A DNA stretch of 64,000 nt from SKLM01 sp041687115 (lineage in GTDB: Bacteria; Chloroflexota; Anaerolineae; B4-G1): contig JAWLCP010000002.1 of the NCBI GenBank assembly GCA_041687115.1, forward strand, positions 11,032 through 75,031, in the 5' to 3' direction. Positions 49,444-57,776 of this stretch are shown here, piece by piece. The notes below the pieces were generated by a model. The model saw only the letters and a list, made by a program, of their open reading frames with translations. It made no database searches and was not told the origin of the DNA. The stretch's first letter is position 1. Each line of letters opens with the position of its first letter. A program made the position numbers and the translations under genes.

Positions 49444-51171
49444 ATGCAGAGGATGTCCCAGCTCTTTGGACGGACGTTGCGCAAGGCCCCCACCGGTACA
49501 GAGCTGACCAGTCACAAGCTGGCGCTCCGCGCCGGATTGGTACGCTTCCTGGGCGCAGGACTCTACAGCTATCTTCCCCTTGGGTGGAGGGTTGCCCGGA
49601 ATATCGAGGCAATCCTCCGTCAGGAGATGGACGCCCTTGGCGCTCAGGAGATGAAGATGCCCGTTCTTAACCCGGCTGAGCTCTGGAAAGCCACTGGACG
49701 GTGGGACAGCGTCGGGCCCGCGCTGATGCGCGTGACCGATCGGGGGGACCGGGAGTACGCCCTGGCCATGACCCATGAGGAGGTCGTCGCTGAGTTGGCC
49801 CGCCAGGAGATTCAGTCGTACCGCGATCTGCCCCGGGTGGTCTATCACATTCAAACCAAGTTGCGGGACGAGCCGCGTCCGCGGGGAGGGCTCCTGAGAG
49901 TCCGGGAGTTTCGGATGAAGGATGCCTACAGCCTCGACAGGGATCGCGCAGGGCTGGACGCGTTCTATCCACGGATGATGGAGGCCTACCAGCGCGTCTT
50001 CGCGCGCTGCAGGCTCGATCCTGTTTCTGTGGAAGCTGACACAGGCATGATGGGTGGGGCCGATTCGCACGAGTTCATGCTGCCGCACCCTGACGGTGAG
50101 GATACGTTCATCCGCTGTGGGACGTGCGACTACGCCGCCAATGCAGAGCGGGCCGAGTTCCAGCTGCCGGAGGTCGAATCTGAACCGCTGGAGGAACCGG
50201 AGCAGGTGGCCACCCCTGGCTGCGAGACCATCGCCGACGTGGCCGACTTCGTAGGCGTTCCCACCAGGAAGACACTGAAGGCGGTCTTCTACACCCGAGG
50301 TGACGGAGAGCTGGTGCTCGTCCTCATCCGGGGAGATCTGGAGGTCAATGAGACGAAGCTGGCGAACCTCCTCGATGGTGCGACGCTCGAGCCGGCGCTC
50401 GAGGAGGACGTCCGACGAGCGGGTGCCGAGCCGGGATACGGCTCGCCGGTCGGGCTGAACGTGCGAGGGTCCCTTGACGATGTCGGTGTGCTGGTTGTGG
50501 CGGACCGTTCGATTGAGAAGGGGAGAAACTTCGTGGCGGGTGCGAATCGGCCCGGATATCACCTGGTGGGCGTCAACTACCCACGCGACTTCGCTGTCAC
50601 CACCCTCGACGACATTGCCCAGGCCAAGGACGGGTATCTCTGCCCCAGATGCGAGGGGACCCTGATCGCGGAGGCGGCGATTGAGCTGGGCCACTGCTTC
50701 AAACTGGGCACCCACTACGCGGAGGCGGTCGGGGCTACCTTCCTCGATCCCGATGGAGAGGAGCACCCCGTCGTGATGGGCTCGTATGGGATCGGCGTCG
50801 GCCGGCTCATGGCTGCCGTCGTTGAGGAGCATCACGACGACTACGGGATCATCTGGCCCCCAGCCCTGGCCCCCTTCGATGTCTATCTACTCACGTTGGG
50901 GACGGACGAGGAGACGCAGGAGCGAGCCGATTTGTTCTGTGCGGAGCTGGAGGATGCCGGTCTGGACGTCCTCTTCGACGACCGGGAGGAGAGCGCCGGG
51001 GTCAAGTTCACCGACGCCGACCTGATCGGCTGTCCGGTGCGGGCCACGGTCAGTCGGCGTAGCCTGGAGCAGGGTGGCGTCGAGTTGAAGGCGCGCTGGA
51101 CGAGGGACGCGCAGGTGGTGCGGATTGAGGACTTGGCCGCCGCGGTGAACGCGCTGATCAGCACCTTCTAG
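49444..51171 (+). CDS. proS: prolyl-tRNA synthetase (bacterial type with editing insertion)
   Basis: 575 aa. Class II motif 1 is LPLGWRVARNIEAI, motif 2 region LRDEPRPRGGLLRVREFRMKDAYS, and motif 3 VMGSYGIGVGRLMAA. The YbaK-like editing domain is inserted at about 240-380 (ADFVGVPTRKTLKAVFY, GDLEVNETKLANL) and removes mischarged alanine. The anticodon-binding domain follows (about 470-575). AAGGAGG lies six bases before the ATG. Its leader carries an attenuator. It ends base to base with the convergent phosphatase gene. Confidence 0.97.
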   Translation: MQRMSQLFGRTLRKAPTGTELTSHKLALRAGLVRFLGAGLYSYLPLGWRVARNIEAILRQEMDALGAQEMKMPVLNPAELWKATGRWDSVGPALMRVTDRGDREYALAMTHEEVVAELARQEIQSYRDLPRVVYHIQTKLRDEPRPRGGLLRVREFRMKDAYSLDRDRAGLDAFYPRMMEAYQRVFARCRLDPVSVEADTGMMGGADSHEFMLPHPDGEDTFIRCGTCDYAANAERAEFQLPEVESEPLEEPEQVATPGCETIADVADFVGVPTRKTLKAVFYTRGDGELVLVLIRGDLEVNETKLANLLDGATLEPALEEDVRRAGAEPGYGSPVGLNVRGSLDDVGVLVVADRSIEKGRNFVAGANRPGYHLVGVNYPRDFAVTTLDDIAQAKDGYLCPRCEGTLIAEAAIELGHCFKLGTHYAEAVGATFLDPDGEEHPVVMGSYGIGVGRLMAAVVEEHHDDYGIIWPPALAPFDVYLLTLGTDEETQERADLFCAELEDAGLDVLFDDREESAGVKFTDADLIGCPVRATVSRRSLEQGGVELKARWTRDAQVVRIEDLAAAVNALISTF

Positions 51172-51648
51172 CTAGTCGCTGGACGAATCCTCCGCCAGCG
51201 ACACGATCCGCGGGTAGCCCTCGTCGATCAGCTGCTCCAGTTCTCGGGCGACGGTAGTGTACTCGAGCCGTGTTCCCCCGTAAGGGTCCCAGATGTCGTG
51301 GGATTCCCCGACCAGCTCGCTCAGCATGTTAACCTTGTCGGCGTAATCGGGGAACGCCGCCGAGAGGGCCTCGGCGTGGTTTCGGGTCATCACCAGCACA
51401 AGGTCTGCCTCTGCCATCACCTGCTCGTTCACGCTGCGTGATCGGTGGGCGCGTATGTCGATTCCCCGATCGGCCATCTCTGCCACGGAACACTCGCTCG
51501 CCGGACGCCCCTCGGCGGCCCAGGTACCGGCTGAAAGGACGCGCCAGCCGTGACGCTCTGGGTCGTCCTCCAGCCGGCGCCGGAGTAACCCTGCCGCCAT
51601 CGGCGAACGGCAGATGTTTCCCGTGCACACGAACAGGATGGTCGTCAC
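51172..51648 (-). CDS. low-molecular-weight protein-tyrosine phosphatase family protein
   Basis: 158 aa. The P-loop CTGNICRSPMAAG is near the N-terminus (Cys in CxxxxxR-S), followed by HRSRSVNEQVM and an acid residue in DIWDPYGG (general acid Asp). The family includes tyrosine phosphatases linked to exopolysaccharide control, plus arginine phosphatases. The family assignment is firm; the substrate is not. The GTG start at 51648 overlaps the upstream stop (GTGA), coupling it to the nucleotidyltransferase-like gene. The longer open frame upstream belongs to that neighbour read in another frame. Confidence 0.9.
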   Translation of the reverse strand: MTTILFVCTGNICRSPMAAGLLRRRLEDDPERHGWRVLSAGTWAAEGRPASECSVAEMADRGIDIRAHRSRSVNEQVMAEADLVLVMTRNHAEALSAAFPDYADKVNMLSELVGESHDIWDPYGGTRLEYTTVARELEQLIDEGYPRIVSLAEDSSSD

Positions 51649-52781
51649 TGCTGGCTCCCCTCGTCCGGAGCGGGGGTGACCGCCCTCCGCGCCTCCGTCA
51701 ATGCCATCAGGCCCCCGGCCACCACCGAATGCCCACCCATCACCACTGGGACAGGGGCATCCGCTGCGGCGCGAGTGAGGCGGCGCAAGAAGGGGTCGTC
51801 CACATGGTGCCAGCGGTAGAGATCCGCATGGAACCGGTCGATCGCCGATGGCCACAGGTTTCTGGCCGCCAGAATGACCCGGTTGTCGAGTAGGATCGCG
51901 TTGGCAAGCCCCCCCAATCCTTCGAAGAACCCCTCAATCCCCACCAGATCGAGGTAGTCGGCCAGGAGGGAGCGCACCGCTCCACTCGCCTGCCGCCCAC
52001 TCGCTCGCATTCCTCGTTCCTCGGCGAACACCCGCACCCAGCACTGAGTGCTTTCTTCGAGGGAGCGCCAAGCTGCCGAGGAGGCGCGACCCGCCACGAT
52101 CAGGCTTCCGCCCTCGCGTCCCATCTCGCTCAGCACACCATCCAGTTGGGGGCACTGCCAATCGAGTCTGTCCAGGTGCCTGCGCAAGTGTGGGCCGATC
52201 CCTGGGTGACGGTGTGCGATCAGCAAGTCCGCTGGGGTGTCGATGTCGAACCGCGAGCTGGCTGACGCTTTCATATCCTCCGCGGGAAATCCAGCCTCGT
52301 GAGCCAGTGCCCAGGCGATAGCGTTGTCGTTCACCTGGTCGGCGATCAGCCAGCAAGCCTCCTCGGACGGCGTGAAGGCAGCCCAGTCGGAGGAATGCAC
52401 GTTGTTCGTGATCACCAGGCGCTTCGCCCGCCCTAGCCTGTCCACGACCCTGGCCCACTCGTTCCCCTTCAACAGTGGCGCAGAGCCACCTCCTGTGTAG
52501 AGCACCCGGTCCGCATCATATCGCTCGATCAACTCCGCCAGGCGCCGCCCGAAGTGAAAAGGCTCATTGACGGGGTCCAGGTCTACCTCCACCGGAAGAT
52601 CGGCCAGGGTGGTGGTCCAGGATGGATCATCGGTGGCGACGACGGCGAGACCGATCGATGGGATGGGCAAGAGCGTCTCCAGCAGATCCCGGGCGGCTGC
52701 GCGGTGGGCGCCGTCTACAGCTTGCTCCACCTCGCTGTTCCCCGATCCTCCGGTCAGGAGGAAGAGTGTTGTCTTTCCCAT
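51645..52781 (-). CDS. nucleotidyltransferase-fold (CofC/MobA-like) protein of unknown function
   Basis: 378 aa from ATG 52781 (MGKTTLFLLTGGSG). The first 230 residues have the order of a GT-A nucleotidyltransferase such as CofC: GLAVVATDDPSW, then LIERYDADRVLYTGGGSAPLL, LVITNNVHSSDWAAF, and RFDIDTPADLLIAHRH, which resembles the DIDTPxDL end of CofC. The remaining 150 residues are helical with EERGMRASGRQASG and VVMGGHSVVAGGLMALTEA, not typical for that family. The CofC LGTALN-type loop is not evident, so the activity is unproven. It is followed, with overlap, by a phosphatase gene. Confidence 0.6.
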   Translation of the reverse strand: MGKTTLFLLTGGSGNSEVEQAVDGAHRAAARDLLETLLPIPSIGLAVVATDDPSWTTTLADLPVEVDLDPVNEPFHFGRRLAELIERYDADRVLYTGGGSAPLLKGNEWARVVDRLGRAKRLVITNNVHSSDWAAFTPSEEACWLIADQVNDNAIAWALAHEAGFPAEDMKASASSRFDIDTPADLLIAHRHPGIGPHLRRHLDRLDWQCPQLDGVLSEMGREGGSLIVAGRASSAAWRSLEESTQCWVRVFAEERGMRASGRQASGAVRSLLADYLDLVGIEGFFEGLGGLANAILLDNRVILAARNLWPSAIDRFHADLYRWHHVDDPFLRRLTRAAADAPVPVVMGGHSVVAGGLMALTEARRAVTPAPDEGSQQ

Positions 52782-52888
52782 GCCCGCGCCCTGTTCACGC
52801 AAACTGCCTTCATCAGCAAGAGGGGGCTCGCTCGCCGACCCCCCTCTCTGTCTATCCTGGCGCTCCCAGGCTCTCTTGGCGTTTGTGA

Positions 52889-53428
52889 TCAACCCACCTG
52901 GGGCTGAAGCAGCCCGTAGTTGCCATCTCTTCGCTTGTAGACGGTGTTGATCGTGCCTTCCTCAGCGTTCAGAAAAACGAAAAAATGATGCCCCAGAAGC
53001 TCCATCTGCTCGATGGCTTCCTGGGGCGTCATCGGTCGCACCTCGAACCGCTTGACGCGGACGATCTCTCCCTCGGCCTCTTCCTCGACGGGCTCTTCAA
53101 GGGGGAGTGCCTCGACCCGTGACTGCCAGCGGTCCTGGCGCTTTCCCTTGTAACGCGCGATCTGCCGGTACATCTTGTCCAGGACCGCGTCGATGGAGGC
53201 GAAAATGTCGCCTGTCCGCTCCTCCGCCCGCAGGATCGTACCGCGCGTCCACACCGTCAGCTGCGCTACCTGTCGGTCCTCATCGCTGCGTGTGTCCTCC
53301 ACTTCCAGATCCAGCCGCGCCTCGTCGATGGTGGGCAGATAGCGATCCAGCTTCTCGACCTTGCTCTCTGCGTATTCCTGCAGACGCGGCGTCATCTCTA
53401 GCTTGCGGGTGAAGATAGATAGTTCCAT
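52889..53428 (-). CDS. hpf: ribosome hibernation promoting factor (long form)
   Basis: A 179-aa protein that binds the small subunit decoding region and dimerises ribosomes in stationary phase. The N-terminal domain (ELSIFTRKLEMTPRLQEYAESKVEKLDRYL) and the C-terminal dimerisation domain (RFEVRPMTPQEAIEQMELLGHHFFVFLN, then YKRRDGNYGLLQP) are both present, so it is the long type of Gram-positives. AAGGAGGG lies before the ATG. It follows comF by about 50 bases in the same operon. Confidence 0.96.
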   Translation of the reverse strand: MELSIFTRKLEMTPRLQEYAESKVEKLDRYLPTIDEARLDLEVEDTRSDEDRQVAQLTVWTRGTILRAEERTGDIFASIDAVLDKMYRQIARYKGKRQDRWQSRVEALPLEEPVEEEAEGEIVRVKRFEVRPMTPQEAIEQMELLGHHFFVFLNAEEGTINTVYKRRDGNYGLLQPQVG

Positions 53429-53476
53429 CGGTGCCCTCCTTATATGAAAACCCTGTAGACAACCCGTAATCTTGTT

Positions 53477-54175
53477 TCAGCGTGCGCGGGCCAGGGTCAG
53501 TGCCTGTACGCTGTCCACTCCCCCTCCTCGTAGCGCCACAGCGCACGCCTCCAGCGTCGAGCCGCTCGTACACACGTCATCGATGAGCAGCACCTGCCTG
53601 TTCGCGAGCCTCCTGCTGGTACACCGAAAAGCGTCCTGCACGTTGGCCTTTCTCTGTTCGACATCGAGTCCCACCTGGGAGGCCGTCGCCCGATGGCGCA
53701 CCAATGTGGTGTCGTCCATGGCCAGGTTGGTTCGTTCCGACAGCTCGCCGGCCAACAGCCTTGCCTGGTTGAACCCCCGCTTGCGGACGCGCTCCCTGTG
53801 CAGCGGGACGGGTACGATCATATCACTTTGCATCGGATGCGTCAACCAGTGCTCGGCCATCAGGCGACCCAGAGGTGGCGCCAGAGCGGTGATTCCGTCG
53901 TACTTGAGTCTGTGAATGGCCTCGCGGATGACGCCTTCGAAGGTGAATACCGAGCGTATGCGCTCGATCTTGAGTGGGGCGGCCCGACACTGAGGGCAGA
54001 GAGTTGAGGCTGGATCGTCCAACTTCCGTCCACAGCGGATGCAGAAGGGGGGTTCCACCCGGGCTGTCTGATGGATGCATCGCTGACACAACCAGGTGCC
54101 GGCCTCGCCGCAGCCCACGCAGCGCGGAGGAAAGAGAAGGTCGAGCGTTGACCTCCACAGGCGTTGAACTGTCAC
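53477..54175 (-). CDS. comF: ComF family amidophosphoribosyltransferase-like competence protein
   Basis: About 232 aa. Two zinc-binding pairs at the N-terminus (CVGCGEAGTWLCQRC and CIRCGRK...CPQC) precede a PRTase fold with VPVPLHRERVRKRGFNQA and the PRPP loop VLLIDDVCTSGST. ComF proteins take part in DNA uptake in competent bacteria. The neighbouring Tad pilus genes are upstream on the same strand, 150 bases away, but comF has its own promoter. Start is uncertain: GTG 54175 or TTG 54184. Confidence 0.93.
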   Translation of the reverse strand: MTVQRLWRSTLDLLFPPRCVGCGEAGTWLCQRCIHQTARVEPPFCIRCGRKLDDPASTLCPQCRAAPLKIERIRSVFTFEGVIREAIHRLKYDGITALAPPLGRLMAEHWLTHPMQSDMIVPVPLHRERVRKRGFNQARLLAGELSERTNLAMDDTTLVRHRATASQVGLDVEQRKANVQDAFRCTSRRLANRQVLLIDDVCTSGSTLEACAVALRGGGVDSVQALTLARAR

Positions 54176-54238
54176 CAGGGCCAAGGGGGGCCGTCCACCT
54201 CTCGGTTCTCAGACTCCAGCCGGTTCCGTGACCTGGGG

Positions 54239-54267
54239 ATTGTACGCCTTCTCGGCGGGGTCGGCAA
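54239..54267 (-). promoter_or_regulatory. promoter of the comF-hpf operon
   Basis: On the minus strand TTGCCG (54262-54267) and TACAAT (54239-54244) are exactly 17 bases apart, between tadC and comF. The leader to the comF start is about 55 bases. Confidence 0.65.
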
Positions 54268-54325
54268 GCAGCGCGAGGGCAACGGCTGCGCCGAGAGGGA
54301 TCCGATGGTTGTGGGTCGACGCTGC

Positions 54326-55279
54326 CTAGGGCAGACCGCCGCCCAGGCCGCCTATGTTCAATGTCATGATCCGGAGGACGGCTGGTCCGAGCAACACGAC
54401 GAAGATAGCGGGGAAGATCAGGAAGGCGATGGCGGGCAGCATCTTGATCGGGGCCTGTCGAGCCAGCTCCTCGGCCCGCTGGCGCCGTCGCCGGCGCATC
54501 TCGTCCGCCTGAATGCGCAGCACCTTGGCGATACTGACTCCCAGCTCCTCCGCCTGGACGATGGCCGCAACGAACGTCGATACCTCCGGCACCTCTATGC
54601 GGTTCGCCATGTTCCGCAGCGCCTCACGGCGGAGTTTCCCGAGTTGGATCTCCTGGAGGACCCGTCTGAACTCTCGGCTCAGCTCATTGTCCCACTTCTC
54701 CGCCACCCGAGCGATGGCGGCGTCAAACCCAAGCCCCGCTTCCACGCAGATCGTCAGCAGGTCAAGCGCGTCGGGCAACGATCTCCTGATCTCCCGCTGG
54801 CGGCTGCTCGTCTTGCTCCGCAACCACAGTGACGGCAGGTAGTACCCGCCCACGGCCATAACGCCGGTCAGGGCGACGCGGCGTGGAAGTCCCACGCCCT
54901 TCGCCAGCACCAGCACCACCAGCCCCAATCCGCCCAACAGCAGTGCTGCTAGGAGACGGAAGCCCACAAACTGCATGGGGCTCCATCCATAGGGGTTCCC
55001 CGCCAGGTCGAGGTTGTGCTGGATGTTCTCCATGCCCCCCTGGGGATTGATGCGCGTCGCGAGATCGGCCAGCCCTTCCAGCAGCGGGATCACCACGCGA
55101 TCGGTGAATGGCTCCGAGAGCTCGATCTCCTCCAGGGTTGGGGGCTGCTCCAGCGTGCCGAACTCATCCAGGCGGTCCTCAATGGAGGTAGACTCCCTCG
55201 ACCGAAGCAGCTTGACGCTGATCAGGGCCAGGCCCACCAGAACGGCTGCGACCAGAACGATTGGCACTAGAAATGACAT
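54326..55279 (-). CDS. tadC: Tad pilus assembly protein TadC (type II secretion system F domain)
   Basis: About 317 aa with an N-terminal helix, two central helices (about 115-165) and a C-terminal pair. The T2SSF domain shows RRSLPDALDLLTICVEAGLGFDAAI and REALRNMANRIEVPEVSTFVAAIVQAEELGVSI. It is the inner-membrane platform protein of the Tad pilus with TadB. ATG 55279 has GGAGAG five bases upstream and was chosen over a GTG 12 codons earlier. It is the last gene of the Tad operon; about 105 bases with a GC-rich hairpin (near 55319-55342) separate it from tadB. Confidence 0.93.
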   Translation of the reverse strand: MSFLVPIVLVAAVLVGLALISVKLLRSRESTSIEDRLDEFGTLEQPPTLEEIELSEPFTDRVVIPLLEGLADLATRINPQGGMENIQHNLDLAGNPYGWSPMQFVGFRLLAALLLGGLGLVVLVLAKGVGLPRRVALTGVMAVGGYYLPSLWLRSKTSSRQREIRRSLPDALDLLTICVEAGLGFDAAIARVAEKWDNELSREFRRVLQEIQLGKLRREALRNMANRIEVPEVSTFVAAIVQAEELGVSIAKVLRIQADEMRRRRRQRAEELARQAPIKMLPAIAFLIFPAIFVVLLGPAVLRIMTLNIGGLGGGLP

Positions 55280-55384
55280 GTATCTCTCCAGGGAAGCGCT
55301 CAGGAGCTCGTTCACCTCTCGGCCCCCCGAGGCGGAGGGGCCGCTCCTCGGGTTGCGAGCTCGCCTCCGAGCGCGGTTCAGTCT

Positions 55385-56332
55385 CTATACGTCGATGTCT
55401 ACGATCTTGTTGATGACGAAGAAGCCCGCGCCGATCCCCAGCGCCGCCACGCCGATCATAATGTGTCCGCACGTGTGCTCGAACAGCAGGCCCATAAAAT
55501 CCGGACTGATCAGGTAAATGACGCCGGACAGCACGACCGGGACGATAGCCACCATGTACCCCGAGATACGACTCTGCGCCGTGAGAGCGACGATCTCCCC
55601 CTTGATGCGGATGCGTTCTCGAATCGTGAAGCTTATCGACTCCAGAACCTCGGCGAGATTCCCTCCCACCTCCCGCTGGATGTTGATTGCGGTGATCATC
55701 ATATCCAGATCTTCGCTGGGGACGCGTCGCAGCATGTGGTCAAGAGCTTCGTCCACCGGTATGCCGAGCTGCACCTCCTGGACGACGCGTCCGAACTCGG
55801 TGGAGATAGGCGGAGCCATCTCATCGGAGACAGCCCGCATCGCCTGCAGAATGCTGTATCCGGCGCGGATGCTGTTTACCATCAGGTTGATCGTATCACC
55901 CAGCTGCTGGTTAAAGGCCTTCAATCGGCGACCGCGGCGGAGACCGACGTAGGCGCGCGGCGCGAAGAACGCTGCCAGACAAGCTACTGCGGTGACGATG
56001 ACGTCCCGTCTCCACATGAAGCTCAACCCCGCCGCCAACACCACCAGGATGACGGTGAGGGCCGCGAACTCCCCGACGGTGAGCTTCAGGTTCGCGCGCG
56101 CTAGCTGCGTGGCCAGATCGTCCCCGATGCCCCGCTCCGCGAGCACGCGATCCAGGGCATCTGTCAGCGGGGCGGGCCTCTCGTACTCCGGCTCACGTCT
56201 CGCGCCTCTGCGGTCCTCAAGTCCCAGTCGTTTCTCGATCAAGTCGCTGTCGCCTCGGCGGGACATAACAACCCCGCCGACCAGAGTGCCCAGACCGACG
56301 ACCGCCAGTGCTGCCAGAGCTAACCAGAGCAT
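55385..56332 (-). CDS. tadB: Tad pilus assembly protein TadB (type II secretion system F domain)
   Basis: 315 aa. A single N-terminal helix (LWLALAALAVVGLGTLVGGVV) precedes a charged linker, then two helices (about 90-128) and the T2SSF domain with QQLGDTINLMVNSIRAGYSILQAM, FGRVVQEVQLGIPVDEALDHM and INIQREVGGNLAEVLESIS. Two more helices end the protein. It partners TadC and the CpaF ATPase. It lies 17 bases downstream of cpaF. Confidence 0.94.
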   Translation of the reverse strand: MLWLALAALAVVGLGTLVGGVVMSRRGDSDLIEKRLGLEDRRGARREPEYERPAPLTDALDRVLAERGIGDDLATQLARANLKLTVGEFAALTVILVVLAAGLSFMWRRDVIVTAVACLAAFFAPRAYVGLRRGRRLKAFNQQLGDTINLMVNSIRAGYSILQAMRAVSDEMAPPISTEFGRVVQEVQLGIPVDEALDHMLRRVPSEDLDMMITAINIQREVGGNLAEVLESISFTIRERIRIKGEIVALTAQSRISGYMVAIVPVVLSGVIYLISPDFMGLLFEHTCGHIMIGVAALGIGAGFFVINKIVDIDV

Positions 56333-56349
56333 CTCTTCACTTCCCCCGA

Positions 56350-57723
56350 CTAGAACCTTCTTCGGCTCCGCGCGCCAAAGATACTTGGTGGCACGTGGAT
56401 ATCCTCTGCCTCGATCTTCTCCATAAACCTGGGTCGCAGCCCCGTCGGACGGAGCTTGCCGATCACGCGGCCGTTCTCATATCCAGCCCTTTCGAACTTG
56501 AAGATGTCGGACATGGTCACGATGTCACCCTCCATGCCCTGGACCTCGCTGACCGTGACCACCTTGCGGCTGCCGTCCCGCAGTCGCTCCAGCTGGATGA
56601 TCACGTCGAGAGCGGCGGCGATCTGCTCACGGATCGCGCTGTGGGGCAGCTCCATGCCGGCCATCAGGACCATGTTCTCCAACCGGCCGAGAGCATCCCT
56701 TGTGTTGTTGGCGTGGATGGTGGTCATGCTGCCCTCGTGGCCCGTATTCATGGCCTGCAGCATGTCGAAGGCCTCTGGCCCCCGGCACTCACCGACGATG
56801 ATACGATCCGGTCGCATACGCAAGCTGTTGATCACCAGATCCTGGATCGTGACCGTCCCCTTGCCTTCAATATTCGCAGGGCGGGACTCCAGCGTCACCA
56901 CATGCTCCTGGCGCAGCTGGAGCTCCGCGGCGTTCTCGATAGTGACGATGCGTTCATCCACGGGAATGAATCCCGACAGGACGTTCAGGAACGTCGTCTT
57001 GCCGGCGCCCGTCCCGCCTGAGATAAGGATGTTCAGCCTCGCTTTTACGGCAGCCTCCAGCAGCGCCATCGCCTCCGCGCTGACGGTGCCGAACTCGATT
57101 AGCTCGTCCACAGTCAGAGGGTCTTCCGAGAACTTGCGGATGGTCACGGTCGGACCTACCAGCGAGATGGGGGGGATGACCGCGTTCACACGCGATCCAT
57201 CGGGGAGACGGGCGTCTACCATCGGCGAGCTCTCATCGATTCGCCGTCCCAGCGGAGCGACGATGCGCTCGATGATGCGCATCAAGTGGTCGTCCGACTC
57301 GAACACGGCGTCCGTCTTCGTGATCTTCCCGTCGCGCTCGATGTAGATGTCGTCGATGCCGTTTACCATGATCTCTGTGATGCTGGGATCGGCCAGGAGC
57401 GGCTCCAGCGGGCCCAACCCCAGGATCTCCGCCACGATCTGCTCGAAGAGCCGCTCGCGTTCCGTTCGGCTGAGCACGACGCTTTCATCTTTGAGGATAT
57501 CGTCGTACATCTCCCGGATCGCCCGACGCACCTCTCCGGTGTGGACGGCATTCATCGTTGGATCCAGCTCGGCGATCAGTTTGTCCTGGATGCGTGCCTT
57601 GAGGTTCTGATAGGCGTCGTGGACGGAAGACGCGGGTTTGCGCCGTATCTGTATCTGGTCCTTGCCCAGCGGCGCCCTGTTCTGCGTCTTGCTCTCCTGT
57701 TCGATTCGGCTTAGCAGCGACAT
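56350..57723 (-). CDS. cpaF: Tad pilus assembly ATPase CpaF/TadA
   Basis: A 457-aa secretion ATPase that powers Tad pilus assembly. An N-terminal helical domain is followed by ILGLGPLEPLLADPSITEIMVNG, then Walker A GGTGAGKTTFLN, RPDRIIVGECRGPEAFDMLQAMNTGHEGSMTTIHAN (Walker B and His box) and arginine residues of the ATPase core. The signature is full and no key residue is missing. It lies between cpaE and tadB with short gaps. Confidence 0.96.
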   Translation of the reverse strand: MSLLSRIEQESKTQNRAPLGKDQIQIRRKPASSVHDAYQNLKARIQDKLIAELDPTMNAVHTGEVRRAIREMYDDILKDESVVLSRTERERLFEQIVAEILGLGPLEPLLADPSITEIMVNGIDDIYIERDGKITKTDAVFESDDHLMRIIERIVAPLGRRIDESSPMVDARLPDGSRVNAVIPPISLVGPTVTIRKFSEDPLTVDELIEFGTVSAEAMALLEAAVKARLNILISGGTGAGKTTFLNVLSGFIPVDERIVTIENAAELQLRQEHVVTLESRPANIEGKGTVTIQDLVINSLRMRPDRIIVGECRGPEAFDMLQAMNTGHEGSMTTIHANNTRDALGRLENMVLMAGMELPHSAIREQIAAALDVIIQLERLRDGSRKVVTVSEVQGMEGDIVTMSDIFKFERAGYENGRVIGKLRPTGLRPRFMEKIEAEDIHVPPSIFGARSRRRF

Positions 57724-57776
57724 CTCTTGTCCTTTCTGTCAGGTCTAAGACCGGGGTTGACCGTGCTCCGAGTGTC

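Noticed and set aside
49372..50835. Minus-strand open frame of about 487 codons opposite proS
   Set aside because: Antisense shadow of proS with no recognisable motifs.
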